The notes beneath the pieces are model-generated. The model was not told where the DNA came from, ran no database searches, and saw nothing but the letters and a program-made list of their open reading frames with translations. Below, piece after piece: positions 8,400 to 17,630 of a stretch of DNA of 64,000 bases (within the stretch, counting starts at the first letter, position 1; each line of letters starts with the position of its first letter). A program made the translations under genes and the position numbers. This DNA comes from UBA7703 sp963667195. GTDB lineage: Bacteria; Bacillota; Clostridia; Christensenellales; CAG-138. The stretch is taken from NCBI GenBank assembly GCA_963667195.1, contig OY762962.1, forward strand, positions 2,480,001 to 2,544,000, written 5' to 3'.

Positions 8400-10004
8400 A
8401 TGGGAACGCTACGTGCGAAAACGAAAAAAATATCACCATTGATGCTCACGCGGAGAATCATACAAGCAGCCGCATTCATCCTGTTTCCGGGGCTGTTTAT
8501 CTCAACGTTCTCCGCGATGAAAACGATTCTTACCTCCGTGATTGGCGGAACGTTCAGCGTTTCAGCCAACGCGGGGCAGCTGATCCTCGTGATCTCCATG
8601 CTGCTGATTACGGCGATCATGGGACGGTTCTTTTGCGGGTTTTTGTGCTCGTTCGGCTCGATGGGCGACCTGTTCTGGTATCTCGGCAAGAAGCTGAAGC
8701 TCCGCAGATGGCAAGTGCCGCCGAAAGCGGATCGCGTGCTCAAGAGCCTGAAATACATACTTCTTGCCGGAATCGTGCTGCTGGGTTGGGTGCTTGGCAT
8801 CTCGCTGCTCAGCGGAACGGCGAATCCATGGACCATATTCGGCATGTACTCGACGGTTTTGGGCTGGGCCGATCTTTCCGCGCTGATCTCGGTTGGCGCA
8901 CTGTTGCTCCTGCTCATCATCGCGGGCTCGATGCTGATCGAACGGTTCTTCTGCCGCTATCTCTGCCCGTTGGGCGCGGTGTTTTCGATTGCTTCCAAGT
9001 TCCGGCTGTTTAAGATTCGCAAACCCGGACAAAATTGCGGCAGTTGCCAGGCTTGCACCAAGCGTTGCTCCATGGGGATTCCGCTGTACGGCATGAACGT
9101 CGTGACCGACAGCGAATGCATCGATTGCATGAACTGTGTCGATGTTTGCCCGCGTAACAACGTGAAGGCAAACCCGAAACCCGCGCTTGCCGCCGCGGTT
9201 GCGGTAGCCGCCATGAGCGGAATGTATTTTGCCGGAAATCTCGCGTCCAGCGCCGCAAATGCGGAGGCCGTTGCCGCGGTTTCGCAATCGGCGACTACCT
9301 TGAACAGCGCGAGTGGGCAGTATATCGACGGCACTTACACGGGAAGCGGAGCGGGATTCCGCGGCACGACGCAGGTGCAAGTGACAGTTTCCAACGGGTA
9401 TATCACGGATATCACCGTTCTTTCGACGGGGGATGATTCGGAGTTTTTCAGCAAGGCGGAGAGCAGCGTGATTGCGCAGATGATCTCGACTCAGAGCGTT
9501 TCGGTCGATACCGTTTCCGGCGCAACGTTCAGCAGCAACGGCATCATCGCGGCGGTGACGGATGCACTCGCAAGTGCACTCGGAACGACTGGCACGACAA
9601 CCGCCTCGTCCGCACAGCAAACGACGACCGGCTCAACCGTAACCGAAGCGGCGGTCAGTGCAACTACTTCCTCGTCGTCCGGCTCGATCGAACTTGCCGA
9701 CGGCACCTACACGGGGTCGGGCACCGGTTTCCGCGGGGAAACGACCGTGAGCGTCGTGGTGGAAAACGGAGCTATCGCTTCGATCAAGGTGACGGACTAC
9801 AGCGACGACCAGCAGTTCTTCTCCCGCGCGGAGACGACGATTATCAACGAGATCATCGCGGGTCAAACGCCGGATGTCGACGCGGTTTCGGGAGCGACCT
9901 ACAGCAGCAACGGCATCATGGAAGCCGTCGCAAACGCGCTGGGCATCGACTTTACGCCGACCTCGCCTACGGAGGAAAGTCACGGAGGCCACGGCAGACA
10001 CTAA
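8400..10004 (+). CDS. membrane 4Fe-4S protein with two FMN-binding domains (NapH/RnfG-like)
   Basis: 534 aa. Residues 1-200 are a NapH/CcoG-like membrane part with paired FCGFLCSFG and FCRYLCPLG cysteine motifs. Next come ferredoxin motifs CGSCQACTKRC and CIDCMNCVDVCP (about 213-250), then a membrane helix. Two tandem FMN-binding domains follow (about 305-390 and 430-515). Each ends in an SGAT(F/Y)SS motif whose Thr is normally flavinylated by ApbE. This suggests an electron route from cytoplasm through Fe-S clusters to two extracytoplasmic FMNs. The acceptor is unknown and no apbE is in the window. It ends the operon at a strong terminator. Confidence 0.85.
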   Translation: MGTLRAKTKKISPLMLTRRIIQAAAFILFPGLFISTFSAMKTILTSVIGGTFSVSANAGQLILVISMLLITAIMGRFFCGFLCSFGSMGDLFWYLGKKLKLRRWQVPPKADRVLKSLKYILLAGIVLLGWVLGISLLSGTANPWTIFGMYSTVLGWADLSALISVGALLLLLIIAGSMLIERFFCRYLCPLGAVFSIASKFRLFKIRKPGQNCGSCQACTKRCSMGIPLYGMNVVTDSECIDCMNCVDVCPRNNVKANPKPALAAAVAVAAMSGMYFAGNLASSAANAEAVAAVSQSATTLNSASGQYIDGTYTGSGAGFRGTTQVQVTVSNGYITDITVLSTGDDSEFFSKAESSVIAQMISTQSVSVDTVSGATFSSNGIIAAVTDALASALGTTGTTTASSAQQTTTGSTVTEAAVSATTSSSSGSIELADGTYTGSGTGFRGETTVSVVVENGAIASIKVTDYSDDQQFFSRAETTIINEIIAGQTPDVDAVSGATYSSNGIMEAVANALGIDFTPTSPTEESHGGHGRH

Positions 10005-10020
10005 ACACATAACCTACAGC

Positions 10021-10060
10021 AAAGCACTCAAACGGAATCACGTTTGAGTGCTTTGTTCGT
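10021..10060 (+). terminator. intrinsic terminator of the VTC/redox operon
   Basis: A 14-bp perfect stem (10021-10034 with 10041-10054), 6-nt loop, then a T-rich run, 16 nt after the stop of the FMN-binding protein. Confidence 0.85.
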
Positions 10061-10472
10061 TGTGATTCGTAACAAATAATGAATAAGAACAGCTCTGGTA
10101 TACCGAGAGGTTTCGAGGCATACAAATAAGTGGATCATACGCGTCGAAGTATTTGCTCTCACGCAATACAAATCAAATCAATTATTTTATTTTCTTCTTT
10201 TTGATGAACGGATTGATTCATGGGCATCGCAAGGACGGCAGGGGAAAGAATCAATGCCAAGATAGTTGCATGAATCGCCAATAATGACAAATGACAGTGC
10301 GGAAAGAATCTGCAATACTCATATTAGCAGATCGTTTTCGGCAAGACACACTTTGCAAGATTGCGTACTTTTCATATCGAACAGAATTCATGAAGAGACA
10401 TTCGGCTCTGATTTGCCCAAAACATCAAACATGAAAGAGCGCCAACGCGCAAGAAATATGGAGGAATATCCT
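10061..10472 (+). other. intergenic control region upstream of rhaA
   Basis: 412 bases lie between the terminator and the rhaA start. The rhaA frame stays open to 10266, but this stretch shows no homology to the RhaA N-terminus and no ribosome site, so I treat it as non-coding. An inverted pair GATTCATG (about 10214) / CATGAATC (about 10271) could be a regulator site. I see no convincing -35/-10 pair; TTGCAA-16-TATCGA near 10350 is weak. Confidence 0.4.
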
Positions 10473-11732
10473 GTGAGTAACTCGAGGGTTCAGCAAGGTT
10501 TTGAATTTGCGAAGGAAATTTACGCTTCGTGCGGCGTTGACGTAGAAGCTGCCATCGCGCGGGCGGACGCCATACCCGTTTCCATGCACTGCTGGCAGGG
10601 AGACGACGTGATCGGATTTGACGGTTCCGCTACGCTGACGGGCGGAATCCAAACGACCGGAAACTATCCCGGCCGCGCGCGCACGCCGGATGAGCTCCGC
10701 CGCGATATCGACAAGGCGATTTCGCTCATTCCGGGCAAGACAAAGCTGAACCTGCATGCCTGCTATGCCGAAAAGAACGGAAAGTCGATCGACCGTGATG
10801 CTTATACGATCGCGGAGTTTTCGGGCTGGCTGAATTGGGCAAAGGAAACGGGTGTCGCGCTCGACTTTAACCCCACGTTCTTCTCGCACCCGATGATGGA
10901 CGGCGATTTCTGCCTGAGCAGTCTGGACGAGAACAAGCGCCGTTTCTGGGTGGAGCATGGCAAGCGCTGCCTCGAGATCGCCGAAGCTTTCGCCGCGGGT
11001 CAGGGGCAACCCTGCACGGTCAACTACTGGATGCCGGACGGGTATAAGGATACTTGCGCGGATACCGTTCTGCGCCGTGAAATCATGACCCGATCGCTGG
11101 ATGAAATCTTTGCGACGCCCTATAACAAGACGAACGTTCTTGCTTCGGTGGAAAGCAAGCTATTCGGCCTCGGCGTGGAGAGCTACACCGTTGCGAGCCA
11201 CGAATATTCGCTGGGTTACGCCATCAGCCGCAAGCTCTTGTACACCTTAGATGCTGGGCATTTTCACCCGACCGAGGTCATCAGCGCGAAGATTTCCGCC
11301 GTGCTCCAGTTTGTGGATAGCGTTCTGCTGCATGTCAGCCGCGGTGTGCGTTGGGATAGCGATCATGTGATCACGCTGGACGACGAGCTGCAGCGCATCA
11401 TGGACGAAATCGTCTGGAACAAGTTCGAGAACCGCGTGTACATCGGCCTGGATTACTTTGACGCTTCCATCAACCGCATCGCGGCGTGGGCGGTCGGCAT
11501 GCGTAACGCGAGAAAAGCGATACTCAACGCCTGCTTGGCACCTGTGAGCGCGCTTCGTGACGCGGAGTATCAGGAGGACTATACGCGCCGACTCGCCGGG
11601 TTGGAAGACCGCAAGACGCTGCCATTTGGCCTCGTTTGGGCGTATTACTGCGAGAGCCGCGGCATTGCGCCGGATAGGATTTGGCTCAACGATGTGAAAC
11701 AATATGAGCGGGACGTGCTCAGCAAGCGATAA
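10473..11732 (+). CDS. rhaA: L-rhamnose isomerase
   Basis: 419 aa, the normal RhaA length. It converts L-rhamnose to L-rhamnulose in the cytoplasm. Diagnostic blocks are VSMHCWQGDDV, TGGIQTTGNYPG, LNLHACY, DFNPTFFSHP, SKLFGLGVESYTV, LDAGHFHPTEVISAKISA, HVSRGVRWDSDHV and GLDYFDASINRIAAW, which include the metal ligands and substrate residues. The GTG at 10473 was chosen because GGAGG ends 8 nt before it and the protein then begins like E. coli RhaA; an upstream ATG at 10458 overlaps that SD. It is first in the catabolic operon. Confidence 0.95.
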   Translation: MSNSRVQQGFEFAKEIYASCGVDVEAAIARADAIPVSMHCWQGDDVIGFDGSATLTGGIQTTGNYPGRARTPDELRRDIDKAISLIPGKTKLNLHACYAEKNGKSIDRDAYTIAEFSGWLNWAKETGVALDFNPTFFSHPMMDGDFCLSSLDENKRRFWVEHGKRCLEIAEAFAAGQGQPCTVNYWMPDGYKDTCADTVLRREIMTRSLDEIFATPYNKTNVLASVESKLFGLGVESYTVASHEYSLGYAISRKLLYTLDAGHFHPTEVISAKISAVLQFVDSVLLHVSRGVRWDSDHVITLDDELQRIMDEIVWNKFENRVYIGLDYFDASINRIAAWAVGMRNARKAILNACLAPVSALRDAEYQEDYTRRLAGLEDRKTLPFGLVWAYYCESRGIAPDRIWLNDVKQYERDVLSKR

Positions 11733-11773
11733 GTAATATTTATTGATGAGATGAAAAACGGGCAGGTAACCAT

Positions 11774-12826
11774 ATGAATGAATTTACGAAACAGTATGCA
11801 TCCGCGCTCTCTGATTTTTCCCGGCTTTCACGGGATGTCGGCGCGCGCAGGGATTATGTGCAGGGCGGCGGCGGCAACACCTCCGTCAAGCTGGACGACC
11901 GCCTCATGGCAGTGAAAGCGTCGGGCTTTTGCCTCGGTGATGTGTTACCGGATCAGGCATATGCCGTGATGGACTATGCAGCTCTTCGCGCGTTTTATCG
12001 CGGCAACGAAGAACGTGATTTCGAAGACCCGGAGAAAACCGGCTCGGAGCTGGCAAAAGCCTCGACCATCGCCGTCGAAGGCATGGCAGCACTGCGTCCT
12101 TCGGTGGAAGCGGGCTTCCATTCGCTGCTCGGCAAGTTCGTGATTCACAGTCACAGCGTCTACACCAACTTTGCCTGCTGCGCCGTTGAGATGCAGCAGA
12201 TTCTGGAAGATGCGCTCAAAGATGCGGACTTTGCCTGGGGTGTTGTGCCGTATATCGATCCGGGTGCGCGGCTTTCGTTCGCCATTCGGGCGGAGATGGA
12301 TCGCGTCAAGCAGGCGAGCGGGAGCGTACCGACCGTGCTCTTTATGCAGAACCACGGGTTGATCGTGCACGCGGAGACTGCCGACGCGGCGCTGGCGCTG
12401 CACGAGGCAGTCAACGCGCGGTTTGCCGCGTTCTTTGGCGTCGCTGCGGATTCGTTTGCCTCGATGGATCTGAAAGCATACATCGCAAAGCGCCTCGACG
12501 CACGCACCTACGAAGGATCGTTCTTTCTCGAAACGCCGCTGTATCCGGATCAGATGGTGTTCTTCATCGGCACGCTTGGCTTCGGCGGCGGCGAGGCGAA
12601 AACGGGCGAAATTCTGCTGGATTTGGCAAGCGGCTCCATTCGCTCCGGCGCGGGAGAGGCGCAGACACGCGTCGTTACCGAGACGCTGGCGGCGGTCTTG
12701 TTTATTCAGGAACAGATCGAGAAGAAGGGGCACACGCTCTCGACCATGGGCGAAAAAGCGAAACAGTTTATCGCGAACTGGGAGAGTGAAAAATATCGTA
12801 AGTCGTTATTGGGAGCGAAGCAATGA
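11774..12826 (+). CDS. class II aldolase (rhamnulose-1-phosphate aldolase-type)
   Basis: 350 aa. It has the class II aldolase/adducin fold with GGGGNTSVKL (phosphate-binding loop), FVIHSHSVYTNF and FMQNHGLIVHA, which carry the zinc histidines, and a C-terminal extension of about 110 aa. By position between rhaA and rhaB it should split L-rhamnulose-1-phosphate to DHAP and L-lactaldehyde. It resembles the aldolase half of the bifunctional RhaEW enzyme more than E. coli RhaD, and an SDR gene that could be the other half lies two genes downstream. Its stop overlaps rhaB by 4 bp. Confidence 0.8.
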   Translation: MNEFTKQYASALSDFSRLSRDVGARRDYVQGGGGNTSVKLDDRLMAVKASGFCLGDVLPDQAYAVMDYAALRAFYRGNEERDFEDPEKTGSELAKASTIAVEGMAALRPSVEAGFHSLLGKFVIHSHSVYTNFACCAVEMQQILEDALKDADFAWGVVPYIDPGARLSFAIRAEMDRVKQASGSVPTVLFMQNHGLIVHAETADAALALHEAVNARFAAFFGVAADSFASMDLKAYIAKRLDARTYEGSFFLETPLYPDQMVFFIGTLGFGGGEAKTGEILLDLASGSIRSGAGEAQTRVVTETLAAVLFIQEQIEKKGHTLSTMGEKAKQFIANWESEKYRKSLLGAKQ

Positions 12827-14298
12827 AGTCCCTCAACCTGTTGGCGTTTGACTTGGGCGCCTCCAACGGGCGCGCGATGCTGGCGCGTTTTGACGGCGAG
12901 CGGATGCTTTTGCGCGAGTTGCACCGGTTTGAAAATCCGATGCGCGAGGACAAAACCGCACACCGCTGGGACGCGACTTTTCTGACGCAACAGCTCAAGC
13001 TGGGGTTTTCCGCTTGCAGCGCGGAAACGCGTGGACAGATCGATTGCTTTGGCATCGACACCTGGGGCGTGGATTTCGGCCTGCTGGACAAAAATGGCAT
13101 ACTCGTCGAGAACCCGCGTTGCTATCGGGACGCGACGGACGAGGAGATGCTCGCGAGTTGGGAAATCATCTCCAAGCGCGAGATGTTTGAGCGCACCGGT
13201 ATCGCGGCGATGAACTTTAACACCGCGTATCAGCTGTTCCGGCGCGTGCGGGAAAACGATCCCGCGCTCAAGCAGGCGGAGACGCTGCTGCTCATGCCGG
13301 ACCTGCTGGGGTACTTTTTCACGGGTGAACGAAAGAGCGAATACACCAACGTTACGACGACCAATCTCTACAGCGCGACGGCGCAGGATTGGGATTTTGC
13401 GTTGATTGAACGGCTTGGCATCCCCAAAGGGATATTTACGCAGATCGATCGCGCGGGAACGCTGCGTGGCGCGCTGCTGCCAAACGTTGCTGCCGAGCTG
13501 GGCGTTTCGCAAGTTCCGTTTGCCGCAGTCGGTACGCACGACACAGCCTCCGCTGTGGCGGCGATTCCGGGTGAAGGGAGCTTTGCGTTCTGCTCAAGCG
13601 GCACTTGGTCGCTCTTCGGCATCGAAACGAGCGAGCCGTTGCTGGGCGACGCCATCTATCAGGCGAATTTTTCCAACGAAGGCACGGTGCAGGGCGGATT
13701 CCGTCCACTCAAAAATATCATGGGCCAGTGGATCATGCAGGAATGCCGCCGCGAATGGACGCGGCAGGGCACCTGCTATTCGTGGAAAGAGATCGACTCC
13801 ATGACCGCGAAAGCGAAACCGTTTGCCGCGATCATCGATCCCGACGACGCGCCGTTTTTCTCCGCGGGAGAAATGTGCAAAAAGATCGCTCGCTACTGCG
13901 AAAAGACAGGGCAGACACCGCCGGAAACTCCGGGCGAGATCGCGCGCTGCGTGTATGAGAGCCTTGCGTTGAAGTATCGCTGGGCGCTGGAGTGGCTGGA
14001 GAAGATGAAGGGCGTGCGAATCGATACGCTCAACATCACGGGCGGCGGCATCGGGAACACGCTACTTTGCCAAATGACGGCGGATGTGCTCGATCGTCGC
14101 GTAATCGCAGGTCCCGCGGAAGGCTCCGCCATGGGCAACGCGCTCATGCAGGCGGTGGCGCTGGGGGAACTGCGGGACATTGCCGAAGCGCGGGATGTCG
14201 TCTGCCGCTCGGTGGAACCCGTGGTGTACGAACCGAAACACACGCAGGCTTGGGAAGACGCATACGGCAGGCTTTTGCGCTATATGGAGATGAAGTAA
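12823..14298 (+). CDS. rhaB: rhamnulokinase
   Basis: 491 aa, FGGY kinase family. N-terminal ATP-site motif DLGASNGR; FGIDTWGVDFGLLD, MNFNTAYQLF and FCSSGTWSLFG are characteristic of rhamnulokinases; the C-terminal adenosine motif is NITGGGIGN. It phosphorylates L-rhamnulose to L-rhamnulose-1-phosphate. Translation is coupled to the aldolase by an ATGA overlap, and the next gene starts 2 nt after the stop, so the genes form one transcript. Confidence 0.92.
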   Translation: MKSLNLLAFDLGASNGRAMLARFDGERMLLRELHRFENPMREDKTAHRWDATFLTQQLKLGFSACSAETRGQIDCFGIDTWGVDFGLLDKNGILVENPRCYRDATDEEMLASWEIISKREMFERTGIAAMNFNTAYQLFRRVRENDPALKQAETLLLMPDLLGYFFTGERKSEYTNVTTTNLYSATAQDWDFALIERLGIPKGIFTQIDRAGTLRGALLPNVAAELGVSQVPFAAVGTHDTASAVAAIPGEGSFAFCSSGTWSLFGIETSEPLLGDAIYQANFSNEGTVQGGFRPLKNIMGQWIMQECRREWTRQGTCYSWKEIDSMTAKAKPFAAIIDPDDAPFFSAGEMCKKIARYCEKTGQTPPETPGEIARCVYESLALKYRWALEWLEKMKGVRIDTLNITGGGIGNTLLCQMTADVLDRRVIAGPAEGSAMGNALMQAVALGELRDIAEARDVVCRSVEPVVYEPKHTQAWEDAYGRLLRYMEMK

Positions 14299-14300
14299 GA

Positions 14301-15176
14301 ATGATCGACCTAACGAAGTGGGAGCAGATCGCTGCTCAGCAGATTCATAGCAGAGGAAAAATCGCGGGCAGGCTCGGCGGCAGAATCGCCGTCGTGACCG
14401 GCAGCGCGCAGGGCTTTGGCAAGGGCATCGCCGAAGAACTCTACCGCGAGGGCGCGTTTGTCGTGATCGCCGACCTCAACGAGCCGCTAGCGCAGACCGT
14501 CGCGGCGTCGCTCGGCGAGCGGGCAATCGCGGTCAAAACGGACGTGTCCAGCGAGGAAAGCGTCGCTGGTTTGATTTCGACCACCGTGGAAGCGTTCGGC
14601 GGGCTGGATTTGTTCGTCAGCAACGCTGGCGTGCTCAAGGCGGGCTCGCTCGACGAGATGGAGAAGAAAGATTTTGAGTTTGTGACCTCGATCAACTACA
14701 CCGCGTTCTTTACTTGCGTGAAGTATGCCCAGCGGATCATGCGCGCGCAGTTTGCTGCCGATCCGAACTGGATGGGCGACATCATCGAAATCAACAGCAA
14801 GAGCGGGCTCGAGGGCAGCAACAAGAATTTCGCCTACGCGGGCGGAAAGTTCGGCGGGATCGGCCTTGTGGAAAGCTTTGCGCTGGAACTCGCGCCGTAC
14901 AACATCAAGGTCAACGCGATCTGCCCCGGCAACTACTACGACGGCCCGCTTTGGAGCGATCCAGAGCGCGGCTTGTTCGTACAATATCTGCGTGCGGGCA
15001 AAGTGCCGGGTGCAACAACGATTCAAGACGTGAAAAACTTCTATCTCAGCAAATCGCTGATCAAGCGCGGTTGTTTGCCCTCGGATGTCGCAAAAGCGAT
15101 CTTCTACGCGGTCGAGCAGACCTACGAAACAGGTCAGGCGATTGCAGTCACCGGCGGACAGGTGATGCTCCGATGA
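14301..15176 (+). CDS. short-chain dehydrogenase (RhaW / sorbitol-6-P dehydrogenase-like)
   Basis: 291 aa. Rossmann fold with TGSAQGFGKG near residue 36, NAG motif, catalytic Ser in EINSKSGLEG and YAGGK as the YxxxK pair, and CPGNYYDGPLW. The first 30 residues precede the NAD motif, as in the SDR half of RhaEW. ATG 14301 is 2 nt after rhaB; upstream in-frame Met codons lie inside rhaB. It probably oxidises L-lactaldehyde to L-lactate or acts on a ketose phosphate; the substrate is inferred. The stop overlaps the next ATG by 4 bp. Confidence 0.8.
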   Translation: MIDLTKWEQIAAQQIHSRGKIAGRLGGRIAVVTGSAQGFGKGIAEELYREGAFVVIADLNEPLAQTVAASLGERAIAVKTDVSSEESVAGLISTTVEAFGGLDLFVSNAGVLKAGSLDEMEKKDFEFVTSINYTAFFTCVKYAQRIMRAQFAADPNWMGDIIEINSKSGLEGSNKNFAYAGGKFGGIGLVESFALELAPYNIKVNAICPGNYYDGPLWSDPERGLFVQYLRAGKVPGATTIQDVKNFYLSKSLIKRGCLPSDVAKAIFYAVEQTYETGQAIAVTGGQVMLR

Positions 15177-16291
15177 TCGAGCTTTCTTTATTAAACGAAC
15201 TCAATGCGAAAACGAAAGAGGAGCGGCTCGGCGCGCTCACGCGCGCGGTAGCGCGCGCAAGCTTCCCGCCCGTTGATCCGCGCATGGTCAACAATCACAT
15301 TCACACGAGCTATTCGTTCTCGCCATACTCGCCCAGCGCCGCAGTCTATGCCGCGAGGGCGGAGGGCCTCGCTACCTGCGGAATCGTGGATCACGATAGC
15401 ATCGGAGGAGCAAGGGAGTTCATCGAGGCGGGAAAGATCGTCGGAATTCCAACCACGATCGGGATCGAGACGCGCGTTTCGTTTGCGGAAACACCGCTTG
15501 CGGATCGCCGCACGAACAACCCCGACCAAATCGGCAACACCTATATGGTGCTGCACGCTGTTCCTCACGATAAGATTGAGCAGGTGCAGGCGTATTTTGC
15601 GCCGCTGCGCGCGCGCAGAAACGCGCGAAATCGCAAGATGGTGGAGCGAATCAACGCGCTCTACGCAGATGACGGTGTTTCGCTCGATTTCGAGCGCGAT
15701 GTGCTACCGCTCTCGCAGTATGCAAATGGCGGAAGCGTGACCGAGCGACATCTCATGCTCGCACTTGCGCGACAACTCCTCCGCCTCGGCAAAGCGAGCC
15801 TGCCGGAGCACGCAAGCGAGCTAGAAACAATGCTCGCAGAGTACGACTTAGTCGGTACGCTGAAGAAAGATTGCATTCCGAAGGTGTTCATCCCCGCGAC
15901 GGACGAGTGCCCGACTCTGCGCGAGATCGTGCATTTTGCCGACGAAGTCGGCGGGATTCTCGCGTACGCGTACTTGGGCGACGTGACCGCGAGCGTCACT
16001 GGCGACAAAAAGGCGCAGAAGTTTGAAGATGATTATCTGGATGAGCTGTTTGAGGTGATTTCGGAAGCGGGCATTCGCGCGGTAACGTACATGCCCACGC
16101 GGAATACACAAGAGCAGATCGAACGATTGCGCAAACTTTGCGACCAATACGACATGCTGCAAATCAGCGGCGAGGACATCAACTCACCTCGACAAAAGTT
16201 TGTGATCGAAAAGATGAAGGAAGAACAGTTTTCGAATTTGATTGAGAACACTTGGTATTTGATCCGACACGAGAACGGAGAAAAGGAGTAA
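15173..16291 (+). CDS. PHP-domain protein (metallo-phosphoesterase family)
   Basis: 372 aa. NNHIHTSYSFSPYS and VDHDS are PHP-domain metal ligands; later IGIETRVSF and CISGEDIN-type segments (LQISGEDIN) complete the barrel. The central part (about 130-250) is helical and Arg-rich. ATG 15173 overlaps the SDR stop by 4 bp. PHP proteins hydrolyse phosphoesters with two or three metals. Inside a rhamnose operon it may dephosphorylate an intermediate or repair a side product (inference). Confidence 0.75.
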   Translation: MIELSLLNELNAKTKEERLGALTRAVARASFPPVDPRMVNNHIHTSYSFSPYSPSAAVYAARAEGLATCGIVDHDSIGGAREFIEAGKIVGIPTTIGIETRVSFAETPLADRRTNNPDQIGNTYMVLHAVPHDKIEQVQAYFAPLRARRNARNRKMVERINALYADDGVSLDFERDVLPLSQYANGGSVTERHLMLALARQLLRLGKASLPEHASELETMLAEYDLVGTLKKDCIPKVFIPATDECPTLREIVHFADEVGGILAYAYLGDVTASVTGDKKAQKFEDDYLDELFEVISEAGIRAVTYMPTRNTQEQIERLRKLCDQYDMLQISGEDINSPRQKFVIEKMKEEQFSNLIENTWYLIRHENGEKE

Positions 16292-16296
16292 ATCAC

Positions 16297-17556
16297 ATGA
16301 AAACAAGAGCGGTTCGCCTGTATGGCGCGCACGATTTACGGTTGGAAGAGTTTGAACTCAGCCCCGTTGGCGACGACGGCGTGCGCTGTAAAGTGATCTC
16401 GGACAGCCTCTGCATGAGCAGCTACAAGGCGCTTCAGCAGGGCGCGGCGCACAAGCGCGTGCCGGACGACGTTGCGACAAACCCGACGATCATCGGACAC
16501 GAGTTTTGCGGGATCATCGACGAGGTCGGCAAGAATTGGTCGAACAAGTTCAAAAAGGGCGACGGCTTCGTGATCCAGCCCGCGCATTCCTACAAAGGCT
16601 CGCTGAACGCGCCGGGGTATTCGTACAAAGAGTGCGGCGGCGACGCGACGTATGTCAATATCCCGTGGGAAACGCTACACATGGATTGCCTACTACCGTA
16701 CCACAGCGACGTTTTCTTCTACGGTTCGCTTGCGGAACCCATGAGCTGCATCATCGCAACATTCCACGCGATGTACCACACGCGCGACGGCGAATACGTG
16801 CATGATATGGGTATCGTCGAGGGCGGCAAGATGGCGCTGCTCGCGGGCGTAGGACCGATGGGACTTGGTGCCATCGACTACGCGCTGCATTGCGACCGCA
16901 AACCGAGCCTGCTCGTCGTGACCGATATCGACGATGCGAGGCTTGCAAGAGCGGAGAGCATCTACTCGGTTGAGCACGCGAAATCGTGCGGCATCGACCT
17001 GCACTATGTCAACACGGGCAAGCTCGAAAACCCGGTGGAAACGCTGAAAGCACTTTCCGGCGGGGACGGCTACAACGACGTGATCTGCTTCGCGCCGGTG
17101 AAACCTGTGGTCGAGCAGAGCGACGCGATCCTCGCGGTCGACGGCTGCCTGAACTTTTTCGCGGGCCCGGGCGACACCGCGTTCTCGGCTACGATGAATT
17201 TCTATAACGTGCATTACAACCGCACGCACTTGGCTGCAACCAGCCACGGCAACACGGACGACATGCGCGAGGCGATTGCCATGATGAACGCGGGAAAACT
17301 CAACCCCGCCGCGATGATCACGCACATCGGCGGCCTCGACTGTGTCGCGGAAACCACGGCGAACCTGCCGAAGATTCCCGGCGGCAAAAAGCTGATCTAC
17401 ACGCAGATCGACCTTCCGCTGACCGCGATTTCCGACTTCGCGGAAAAAGGCAAATCGGAGCCGATGTTTGCCAAACTCGACGAGATCGTGAAAGGCAACA
17501 ACGGTCTTTGGAACGCGGAAGCGGAGAAATATCTGCTCAAAACGATGCAGAAGTAA
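16297..17556 (+). CDS. zinc-binding dehydrogenase, sorbose-1-phosphate reductase-like
   Basis: 419 aa, medium-chain dehydrogenase. SDSLCMSSYK and NPTIIGHEFCG supply catalytic zinc ligands; ALLAGVGPMGLGA is the NAD-binding loop; FAGPGD and AATSHGNTDDMREAI are typical of the L-sorbose-1-phosphate reductase (SorE) group. The SD AAAGGAG lies 8 nt upstream. In this operon it could reduce L-lactaldehyde to 1,2-propanediol or interconvert a ketose phosphate; the sequence does not decide. It ends the plus-strand operon. Confidence 0.8.
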   Translation: MKTRAVRLYGAHDLRLEEFELSPVGDDGVRCKVISDSLCMSSYKALQQGAAHKRVPDDVATNPTIIGHEFCGIIDEVGKNWSNKFKKGDGFVIQPAHSYKGSLNAPGYSYKECGGDATYVNIPWETLHMDCLLPYHSDVFFYGSLAEPMSCIIATFHAMYHTRDGEYVHDMGIVEGGKMALLAGVGPMGLGAIDYALHCDRKPSLLVVTDIDDARLARAESIYSVEHAKSCGIDLHYVNTGKLENPVETLKALSGGDGYNDVICFAPVKPVVEQSDAILAVDGCLNFFAGPGDTAFSATMNFYNVHYNRTHLAATSHGNTDDMREAIAMMNAGKLNPAAMITHIGGLDCVAETTANLPKIPGGKKLIYTQIDLPLTAISDFAEKGKSEPMFAKLDEIVKGNNGLWNAEAEKYLLKTMQK

Positions 17557-17560
17557 GAAA

Positions 17561-17600
17561 CAAAAATCGGGATGATCCGCTTGGCGCGAATCATCCCGAT
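17561..17600 (-). terminator. intrinsic terminator of the AraC regulator gene
   Basis: An 11-bp stem (17566-17576 with 17590-17600) is followed, reading the minus strand, by TTTTTG and more T. On the plus strand it is followed by A rather than T, so it mainly terminates the AraC gene. Confidence 0.75.
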
Positions 17601-17630
17601 CAAAAAAACGCAAGATTCCGAAATGCGCGT

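Noticed and set aside
10266..10472. 69-residue N-terminal extension of RhaA
   Set aside because: No homology to the RhaA N-terminus and no SD; GGAGG and the family start point to GTG 10473.
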